Part shown: piece by piece, positions 6,441-12,114 of the stretch
How the letters are laid out: each line of letters begins with the position of its first letter
How positions within the stretch are numbered: the first letter of the stretch is position 1
Assembly: GCA_013153755.1 (NCBI GenBank)
Contig: JAADDU010000171.1
Span: 1-12,114, forward strand
Direction: 5' to 3'
From: Campylobacterota bacterium
Lineage (GTDB): Bacteria; Campylobacterota; Campylobacteria; Campylobacterales; Sulfurimonadaceae
Length of the DNA stretch: 12,114 nt
Notes under the pieces: model-generated
Told to the model about the DNA's origin: nothing
The model's input: only the letters and a program-made list of their open reading frames with translations
Database searches by the model: none
Translations under genes and position numbers: made by a program

Positions 6441-6932
6441 ATGAGTTTTTTAAATAGTTTTGATATAAGTGGTTATGGTTTATCTTCTCAAAGGGTTCGT
6501 GTAAATGTTATATCTCAAAATATAGCAAATGCTCAAACAACTCGTACTGATGAAGGTGGACCTTATAGACGAAAAGAGGTTGTTTTTAAAGCTATCAATT
6601 TTAATGAAAAGTTTAATGAAGCCCTAAATGGTATGACAGAGAGTGCAAGTTATGAAGACCCATTAGATGAGGGGAGTTTTGGCAAAAAGGTAAATCCTGC
6701 TATAATGAGCGTTATAGTAGATAAAATTTCAAGGGACGACAGAGAACCTAAAATGAAATTTGACCCATCTCATCCAGATGCAGATGCAGATGGTTATGTT
6801 GCATACCCGAATATAAACCCTGTTATAGAGATGGCAGACTTAGTTGAAGCAACTCGCTCTTATCAAGCGAATGTAGCTGCTTTTGAGAGTTCAAAATCTA
6901 TGGCAAATGCAGCTATTTCATTGTTACAATAA
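6441..6932 (+). CDS. flgC: Flagellar basal-body rod protein FlgC
   Basis: FlgC is a proximal rod protein assembled with FlgB and FlgF in the periplasm. At 163 residues it is slightly longer than many family members. The N-terminal signature QNIANAQTTRTDEGGPYRRK occupies about 28-47. The C-terminal rod helix has the usual pattern, with NPVIEMADLVEATRSYQANV at about 125-144, then AFESSKSM and a final AISLLQ. The ribosome binding site AGGGG overlaps the flgB stop codon, which implies coupled translation. No anomalies. Confidence 0.97.
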   Translation: MSFLNSFDISGYGLSSQRVRVNVISQNIANAQTTRTDEGGPYRRKEVVFKAINFNEKFNEALNGMTESASYEDPLDEGSFGKKVNPAIMSVIVDKISRDDREPKMKFDPSHPDADADGYVAYPNINPVIEMADLVEATRSYQANVAAFESSKSMANAAISLLQ

Positions 6933-6950
6933 AGAAAGGTAATTTAAAGT

Positions 6951-7253
6951 ATGAGTGAATTTACAAAAATTAATGGTGTATCTAACCTATCAACAACAGA
7001 ACTATTAAAACAAAAAAGTACCTCAGTTAGTGATGGTGGGTTTGCTCAACAACTAAAATCAGCACTAAATGAAGTAAATGAACTTCAAGAAAATAGTGAG
7101 AATGCCATAGCAGATATGGCAACAGGACAAGTTAAAGACCTCCATCAAGCAGCCCTTGCCATTGGAAAAGCTGAAATAAGTATGAAACTTATGCTAGAAA
7201 TAAGAAACAAAGCTCTAAATGCCTACAAAGAGTTGGGCAGAACTCAACTTTAA
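6951..7253 (+). CDS. fliE: Flagellar hook-basal body protein FliE
   Basis: FliE is the small adaptor between the MS-ring and the rod, and the first substrate of the flagellar export gate. It has the usual length of 100 residues. Its conserved C-terminal half is clear: DLHQAALAIGKAEISMKLM at about 64-82, then LEIRNKALNAYKEL. The first about 30 residues are variable, as usual. It starts 18 nt after flgC with an AAAGG site, and its stop is 11 nt before the ftsI start. It completes the flgB-flgC-fliE set. Confidence 0.97.
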   Translation: MSEFTKINGVSNLSTTELLKQKSTSVSDGGFAQQLKSALNEVNELQENSENAIADMATGQVKDLHQAALAIGKAEISMKLMLEIRNKALNAYKELGRTQL

Positions 7254-7264
7254 AAGCTAGTAAC

Positions 7265-9028
7265 TTGAAAAATGAAAACAAAAGCAAGAAGATATTTCTT
7301 CTATATTCACTTATAGGTCTTGGTTTTTTAATCTTTTTGAGTGTTATGCTCATAACTGTTATAAAACCCAGACATCTCCCATCTTTATACTCTAAAACAA
7401 CTTCAAAAGCTCAAAGAGGTTCAATCATAAGTGCAGATGGATTTCATATAGCTACAACAAAAAAACTATATAAGGCTGTAGTAAACACTCGCTATATTGA
7501 CCCTCAAAAGAAGCAACTCTTTATACAACTTTTTAGTATTTACTCAGGCATAGATGCTAAAATCATAAAAAGAAAACTAAATAAAAAGAAAAAAGGTAGA
7601 GTTACACTCAGCTATAACATCACAGAAAAAAGAGCCCAATACTTAAAAAAACTAGCTTATGAGCTAAGACGATACAAAGTTTTTTTAGAACTAAAAAACA
7701 AAAAAACGGGAAGACTTTCTATGCATGGTTTAAGCATCATAGAGAGTGGAGAAAGTCGCATCTATCCTTATGGAAACCTACTAACCCCTATCATAGGATA
7801 TCCACGAAAATTTGAAGAAAAAGGTTATACCTATATAAAAGGGGTTAAAGGGATAGAAAAAAGATTTGAAGATGCACTAAGAGCAAGGCAGAATGAACTA
7901 AGAGAAGGAAGAAGAGATGTAAACAGTTATATCATCCTAAACAAAGAAAGTTTTTCTAAACCTGCTATAAATGGATTAAGTGTTAAGCTAAATATCCCTA
8001 TAAGTCTTCAAATCAAAATGGAGATGATGCTAGATAAGATGAAAAAAGAATTAACTGCAAAACAAATCATCCTAGCTATTATGAACTCAAAAGATGGTAA
8101 AGTAATAACATTAGCTAGTTCAAATAGATTTTTTCCAAAAAAGATAAAACGAAGTGACTACCCATCTCTTAATGCTGCTGTAACCGAGTACAGTTTTGAG
8201 CCAGGGAGTGTTATAAAAAGTATAACTTTTTCCCTTCTATTAGATAAAGGTTTAATAAATCCTTATGATTTGGTAAATGGGCATCAAGGTCGATTTAAAA
8301 TAGGCAGAAAAGTTATAACTGATGAGCATAGATTTGGATGGATAAGTGCTGAAAATGTCATAGTACACTCATCAAATGTTGGTATAGCTCAACTTGCTCA
8401 AAAACTTAGTGGCATAGAATTTAATGAAGGATTATATAACTTTGGTTTTTCACAAAAATCAACTCCAGATACCATATATGAAAGAGTTGGTAGTATCCCA
8501 AATGCATCAAGACTAAATAATGAAATCTATAAAGCCACATGTTCTTATGGCTATGGTATGAGAGTAAATCTTATGCAACTACTTCGTGCATATAGTGCTT
8601 TTAATAACAACGGGAGAATCGTAACACCAAGAATAGTGAGTAATTTTGAAGATGACCAAGGCAATATAATTCCTATAGAAGCTAATGAACAAATTCAAGT
8701 TATAAAAAGTTCAACTGCAAATAGAATGAAAAAGATACTCATAAAAACAGTAAATGAAGGAACTGGTAAAAAAACCATAACAAAAGGCTTAGTAGTTGGT
8801 GGAAAAACTGGTACTGCTCATATGGTTGAAAAAGGTGTGTATGTAAAAAAATATAACACTGCTTTTTTAGGGTTTGTAAATGACAAAACACATAAGTATA
8901 GCATGGGTGTCATAGTGATAGAACCAGGAGTAAACCATTTTGCATCACAAACTGCTGTACCTGTCTTTAAAAAAGCTATAGATATACTTATAGAGGAAGA
9001 TTACCTACAACCAAATGTTGTCAAGTAA
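7265..9028 (+). CDS. ftsI: Septal peptidoglycan transpeptidase, FtsI/PBP2-type class B penicillin-binding protein
   Basis: A 587-residue bitopic inner-membrane protein that cross-links septal peptidoglycan with the FtsW glycosyltransferase. A lysine-rich N-terminus precedes one membrane helix (about 10-33). The PBP dimer domain starts at RGSIISADG (51-59). The transpeptidase domain has all three catalytic motifs: S315-V-I-K318 (acyl-enzyme Ser), S369-S-N371 and K514-T-G516. Length is normal. The only sensible start is TTG at 7265, since the nearby ATG at 7272 is in another frame and the first in-frame ATG would cut the membrane helix. No strong ribosome binding site is seen, so translation probably depends on coupling to fliE, 11 nt upstream. 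The same gene order (flgB-flgC-fliE-pbp) is what I recall from Campylobacter jejuni and Helicobacter pylori. Its end overlaps convergent panC by 24 nt. Confidence 0.94.
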   Translation: MKNENKSKKIFLLYSLIGLGFLIFLSVMLITVIKPRHLPSLYSKTTSKAQRGSIISADGFHIATTKKLYKAVVNTRYIDPQKKQLFIQLFSIYSGIDAKIIKRKLNKKKKGRVTLSYNITEKRAQYLKKLAYELRRYKVFLELKNKKTGRLSMHGLSIIESGESRIYPYGNLLTPIIGYPRKFEEKGYTYIKGVKGIEKRFEDALRARQNELREGRRDVNSYIILNKESFSKPAINGLSVKLNIPISLQIKMEMMLDKMKKELTAKQIILAIMNSKDGKVITLASSNRFFPKKIKRSDYPSLNAAVTEYSFEPGSVIKSITFSLLLDKGLINPYDLVNGHQGRFKIGRKVITDEHRFGWISAENVIVHSSNVGIAQLAQKLSGIEFNEGLYNFGFSQKSTPDTIYERVGSIPNASRLNNEIYKATCSYGYGMRVNLMQLLRAYSAFNNNGRIVTPRIVSNFEDDQGNIIPIEANEQIQVIKSSTANRMKKILIKTVNEGTGKKTITKGLVVGGKTGTAHMVEKGVYVKKYNTAFLGFVNDKTHKYSMGVIVIEPGVNHFASQTAVPVFKKAIDILIEEDYLQPNVVK

Positions 9029-9826
9029 TCTAGTCTCTCCCACTTTTGCTTCAACTAAGATCACACTATCTCCCACTTTGACCTCTTTTATAGGCTCAAA
9101 ATCATGATTTAGAATTTCAACATAAAATATCTCTAAAGGTTCTAAACGCTCTCTCATCTGCTTTATAATTTCCACTGCATCTAAACAATGTTTTGCAACT
9201 AGATTTGATGCAAGATGTAATGAAGATGAGATTTTCAGTGCATCTAGTCTTTGTTCTTTACTTAGATATACATTTCTACTGCTAAGTGCTAGTCCATCAC
9301 TCTCACGAACAGTATCAACAGGAACTATCTCAACACTCATAAAGAACTGTTTTACCATGAGTTTTATAAGATGAAGTTGTTGTGCATCTTTTTTACCAAA
9401 ATAAGCTTTAGTAGGATTAACTATGTTTAAAAGTTTCATAACTATAGTTAAAACACCGTTAAAATGTCCAGGACGGCTAAAACCCTCTAAAACATAACCA
9501 CGAACTTTTGGAGCTTGTATGCTAACTTCATCATCTACATAAACATCATCTACAGATGGAAAAAAAAGCACATCAACACCAGCCAACTTGCATATCTTTT
9601 TATCTGCTTCATCTTTTTTTGGGTATTTGTCTAAATCTTCGCCTTGTAAAAACTGTGTAGGATTTAAAAATATACTAACAACGAGTATATCATTTTCCTC
9701 TCTTGCTTGTTTCATAAGAGAAAGATGCCCCTCATGTAAAGAACCCATAGTTGGAACAAAGCCCACACTTTGATTTTTATCTTTTAAGTACTCTTTTAAC
9801 TCTAATGGGTTTGAAATAATCTTCAT
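9005..9826 (-). CDS. panC: Pantothenate synthetase (pantoate-beta-alanine ligase)
   Basis: PanC joins pantoate and beta-alanine with ATP, through a pantoyl-adenylate, to give pantothenate for coenzyme A. It is a cytoplasmic homodimer. The 273-residue product has the nucleotidyltransferase signature [10 protein letters not shown] (25-34, with H31xxH34). It also has FLNPTQF (53-59), [13 protein letters not shown] (120-132), [10 protein letters not shown] (142-151) and the KMSKS-like LSSRN (181-185). I choose ATG 9826 over the in-frame ATG at 9838. The inner start has GAGG 6 nt upstream and yields [14 protein letters not shown], typical of the family; the outer one has no ribosome binding site. 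No panB or panD is nearby. It converges with and overlaps ftsI. Confidence 0.96.
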   Translation of the reverse strand: MKIISNPLELKEYLKDKNQSVGFVPTMGSLHEGHLSLMKQAREENDILVVSIFLNPTQFLQGEDLDKYPKKDEADKKICKLAGVDVLFFPSVDDVYVDDEVSIQAPKVRGYVLEGFSRPGHFNGVLTIVMKLLNIVNPTKAYFGKKDAQQLHLIKLMVKQFFMSVEIVPVDTVRESDGLALSSRNVYLSKEQRLDALKISSSLHLASNLVAKHCLDAVEIIKQMRERLEPLEIFYVEILNHDFEPIKEVKVGDSVILVEAKVGETRLLDNIWL

Positions 9827-9843
9827 TTTAAGCCTCATTTTAA

Positions 9844-9861
9844 TATAATCATAATTATACT
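9844..9861. promoter_or_regulatory. Overlapping divergent promoters for prfB and panC
   Basis: The 51-bp spacer 9827-9877 holds TATAAT at 9844-9849 and TATACT at 9856-9861 on the plus strand, and TATAAT at 9859-9854 on the minus strand. The first plus box would start prfB RNA near 9856. The minus box would start panC RNA near 9847, about 20 nt before its ATG. The boxes interleave, so the two polymerases would compete. Confidence 0.45.
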
Positions 9862-9877
9862 ATATTGGATACTATTT

Positions 9878-10975
9878 ATGGATAACTACGAATATACAGA
9901 ACTACTAAAAGACTTAACACTTAAAATGCAAAATATCACTGGGGTAGTAGAACCTCAAAAAATTATCTCAAGACTCAAAGAGATAGAAGCACTTGAAAAT
10001 GAGCAAGAATTTTGGAACGATGCAAAAAATGCTGCAAAAATTCAAAAAGAAAAAACACAACTGCAAAGAAAACTAGATAAATATAATCTAGCAAAAGATG
10101 CACTAGATGATGCACTAGATCTATATGAACTAGCAAAAGATGAAAATGATGAAGAATCTATACAATCATGTTATGATGAGAGTACACAACTAGAACAACT
10201 CATACAAAAGATGGAGATAGAAGTGCTTTTAAGTGGAGAGAGTGATTCAAATAATGCTATACTCTCCATACATCCCGGTGCTGGTGGAACAGAATCACAA
10301 GATTGGGCTTTAATGCTTCTTAGAATGTATAAAATGTATGCTTCTAGAAAGGGGTATAGTATTGAGATACTAGACTACCAAGCTGGAGATGAAGCTGGGA
10401 TTAAAGATGTTTCTATCCTTGTAAAAGGGGAAAATGCTTATGGTTACTTAAAAGTTGAAAATGGTATCCATCGCCTTGTTCGTATCTCCCCTTTTGACTC
10501 AAATGCAAAACGCCATACTTCATTTAGCTCGGTTATGGTTTCACCTGAGATAGATGATGATATAAACATAGTTATAGAAGATAAAGATATAAGGGTAGAT
10601 ACATATAGAGCAAGTGGAGCTGGTGGGCAACATGTAAATAAAACAGAATCTGCAATAAGACTAACCCATATTGAGACAGGTATAGTTGTACAATGCCAAA
10701 ATGACAGAAGCCAGCATAAAAATAAAGCTACTGCTATGAAGATGCTAAAATCTCGTCTATATGAACTTGAACTAGAGACTCAAAAGGCAGAACAAGATGG
10801 TGTTGAGAAAAGTGATATAGGTTGGGGGCATCAAATCCGTTCTTATGTCATGCAACCATACCAACAAGTAAAAGACACAAGAAGCAATGAAGCATACTCA
10901 AATATATCTGGAATTTTAGATGGAGATATGGATAAACTCATAGAGGGTGTTCTTATATCTATAAATAAAAAGTAG
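9878..10975 (+). CDS. prfB: Peptide chain release factor 2 (no programmed frameshift)
   Basis: RF2 reads UGA and UAA stop codons and triggers peptide release on the ribosome. Its 365 residues are normal. The N-terminal helical domain (about 1-110) is followed by the anticodon-like tripeptide S204-P-F206, specific to RF2, and by the catalytic G249-G-Q251 loop ([19 protein letters not shown]). The C-terminal segment [13 protein letters not shown] is also canonical. The residue equivalent to the E. coli K-12 Thr246 variant is Ala (A245). In many bacteria an in-frame UGA near codon 26 forces a +1 shift; here the reading frame is continuous through that region (residues 20-30), so that autoregulation is absent. 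The ribosome binding site is weak (GGAT, 9 nt upstream). The next gene follows almost directly. Confidence 0.97.
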   Translation: MDNYEYTELLKDLTLKMQNITGVVEPQKIISRLKEIEALENEQEFWNDAKNAAKIQKEKTQLQRKLDKYNLAKDALDDALDLYELAKDENDEESIQSCYDESTQLEQLIQKMEIEVLLSGESDSNNAILSIHPGAGGTESQDWALMLLRMYKMYASRKGYSIEILDYQAGDEAGIKDVSILVKGENAYGYLKVENGIHRLVRISPFDSNAKRHTSFSSVMVSPEIDDDINIVIEDKDIRVDTYRASGAGGQHVNKTESAIRLTHIETGIVVQCQNDRSQHKNKATAMKMLKSRLYELELETQKAEQDGVEKSDIGWGHQIRSYVMQPYQQVKDTRSNEAYSNISGILDGDMDKLIEGVLISINKK

Positions 10976-10986
10976 TGCATCTAAAT

Positions 10987-11700
10987 ATGAATCTAATTAA
11001 AGAATTCTCAACTCAAGATAAATGCTCCTATCTAAAAGATAAAGAACAAACTACTCACTATAAGCTCATTGATAGTTGTGATAAATATCATTCGCAAGAG
11101 CTTATATCAAGAGGCTACAGAAGATTTGGAAAAACATACTTTAGACCTATTTGTCCTAGCTGTGATGAGTGTAAAAGTATCAAAATTGATGTAGAAAATT
11201 TTACCTTTTCTTCATCCCAGAAAAGAGTTTTAAGAAAAGCTTCTAAAATCAAAAGCTACATGCAAACTCCAAGCATGACCCAAACACATCTTGATCTATA
11301 CAAAAAGTACCATTTATATATGAAAGATAAAAAAGGTTGGGACTATCATGGCATAGACCCTCAAAGGTATTATGATGCTTTTGTTAGTGGACATGAGGAT
11401 TTTGGCTATGAAGTTTTATACTTTGATGAACAAAAACTCATAGGTGTTGACCTTATCGATATCTTAGAAGATGGTATCTCATCTATATATTTTTACTATG
11501 ACCCTGAGTATAGTAAATATAGCTTAGGAAAACTCTCTTTACTTCAACAAGTAAAGATAGCAAAAACACTAAAAAAAAGTTGGATATATCTAGGTTATTA
11601 TGTTAAGGAATCTCCATCTTTATCTTACAAAGCCGAGTACAAACCATTTCTTACACTTCAAGACAGACCAACACTTTTAGAAAAAGATATATGGAGATAA
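10987..11700 (+). CDS. bpt: Aspartate/glutamate leucyltransferase (bacterial N-end rule, Bpt/Ate)
   Basis: Bpt moves leucine from Leu-tRNA to proteins that begin with Asp or Glu, marking them for ClpS/ClpAP degradation. The 237-residue product has the family cysteine motif: C13 plus C56, C59 and C62 in RPICPSCDEC. It also has RGYRRFGKTYFRP (42-54) and the GNAT-like C-terminal fold with VDLIDILEDGISSIYFYYDP (about 158-177) and YLGYYVKESPSLSYKA (about 198-213). It matches my recollection of the Campylobacter jejuni protein over its full length. Start choice: ATG 10987 puts C13 at the same distance from the N-terminus as in that homologue. A GTG at 10975 overlaps the prfB stop (TAGTG) and would add four residues. 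Neither start has a strong ribosome binding site, so coupling to prfB is likely. Confidence 0.93.
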   Translation: MNLIKEFSTQDKCSYLKDKEQTTHYKLIDSCDKYHSQELISRGYRRFGKTYFRPICPSCDECKSIKIDVENFTFSSSQKRVLRKASKIKSYMQTPSMTQTHLDLYKKYHLYMKDKKGWDYHGIDPQRYYDAFVSGHEDFGYEVLYFDEQKLIGVDLIDILEDGISSIYFYYDPEYSKYSLGKLSLLQQVKIAKTLKKSWIYLGYYVKESPSLSYKAEYKPFLTLQDRPTLLEKDIWR

Positions 11701-11702
11701 AT

Positions 11703-12114
11703 CTACCTTGAGAGCTCTTTTAACTGTTCTTGCCTGATTTTAAGCTTTTCTTGTCTTAACTTTTCTTCTAACTCTTTTTCTAAAGCCTCTTCTTGCATCT
11801 TGTCATTTTTTCTTATGCGTTTAATTTTAGCTTCTTGTATCTGCTTTTTTGTAAGTCTTGCTTTTCTTCTTCTTTGCTCTTCTAACCTTCTTTTTTCTTC
11901 CTCTAATCTCTTTAATTCCTCTTCATCCAAATACTCTTTAATAATACCAGTTACATTTATATCATTACAATTTGTATGATAATATTCCATAATAGTAGTT
12001 TTATATTTTTTTGTATCTATGATATTTGAATTAACCATATCTAGGAAAAGCCTATTGTCCTTTTTTTCGATAGCATTATGAAAATACTTATCTACTTTTT
12101 TAAAAAAAAGATCA
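11703..12114 (-). CDS. Coiled-coil protein of unknown function, C-terminal part (5' end beyond the window)
   Basis: The frame is open from the stop at 11703-11705 to the right edge, so the ATG at 12038 is probably internal: 25 more codons upstream read on without a stop (…FFKKVDKYFHNAIEKKDNRLFLD…), and no clear ribosome binding site precedes that ATG. The last about 75 residues are a strongly charged Glu/Lys/Arg helix with heptad-like leucines (from about EEELKRLEEEKRRLEE), surely a long coiled coil or single alpha helix. The part before it is mixed and includes one Cys. There is no signal peptide or membrane segment in the visible part. I do not recognise the family. It ends 2 nt from the bpt stop, tail to tail. 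Confidence 0.65.
   Translation of the reverse strand, partial: DLFFKKVDKYFHNAIEKKDNRLFLDMVNSNIIDTKKYKTTIMEYYHTNCNDINVTGIIKEYLDEEELKRLEEEKRRLEEQRRRKARLTKKQIQEAKIKRIRKNDKMQEEALEKELEEKLRQEKLKIRQEQLKELSR

Noticed and set aside
9588..9773. Plus-strand open frame of 61 codons
   Set aside because: It is antisense to the conserved catalytic region of panC and resembles nothing; a shadow frame.
1..12114. CRISPR array, insertion sequence, prophage, toxin-antitoxin or defence system
   Set aside because: No regularly spaced direct repeats, transposase, integrase or defence-type domains are seen; apart from the palindromic repeats, the window is ordinary core chromosome.

Overview
The window looks like chromosomal core sequence from a Campylobacterota (Epsilonproteobacteria), most likely a free-living Sulfurimonas-like organism. 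Four things point there: strongly AT-rich DNA, the order flgB-flgC-fliE-ftsI (the arrangement I recall from Campylobacter and Helicobacter), an aspartate/glutamate leucyltransferase that resembles the Campylobacter protein throughout, and a prfB without the programmed frameshift. The genus is an inference; no rRNA is present.

Layout. At the left edge the 5' part of a GxGxxG flavoprotein (minus strand) diverges from a cytoplasmic formate dehydrogenase-H-like molybdoenzyme (240-2309). That gene meets a long minus-strand unit tail to tail. Read from the right, this unit holds three type IV prepilin/pseudopilin genes (5820-5347, 5226-4729, 4719-4252) followed by the primosomal helicase gene priA (4237-2306). 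Across a 179-bp divergent gap with a good sigma-54 promoter, the plus strand carries flgB, flgC, fliE and the septal transpeptidase gene ftsI (6000-9028). ftsI overlaps the end of convergent panC (9826-9005). panC diverges over 51 bp from prfB, which is followed by bpt (9878-11700). The right edge holds the 3' part of a minus-strand gene with a highly charged coiled-coil tail.

How the genes relate. The flagellar rod genes and the pilins are surface-appendage functions placed back to back. priA, prfB, ftsI, panC and bpt are housekeeping. Packing is very tight: all three tail-to-tail junctions have a 4-nt overlap, a 24-nt overlap and a 2-nt gap, so there is no room for ordinary terminators between them.

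The most unusual signal is a family of 23-bp palindromes (arm GTTCCCATAC, 3-nt loop). One copy lies in the spacer between two pilin genes. Two more form an 89-bp composite inverted repeat inside priA, where it reads through as exactly 30 in-frame codons at the junction between the DNA-binding and helicase regions. This looks like a REP/BIME- or MITE-type palindromic element that has been accommodated in an essential-type protein. I see no CRISPR array, tRNA, rRNA, insertion sequence or complete new multi-gene system.
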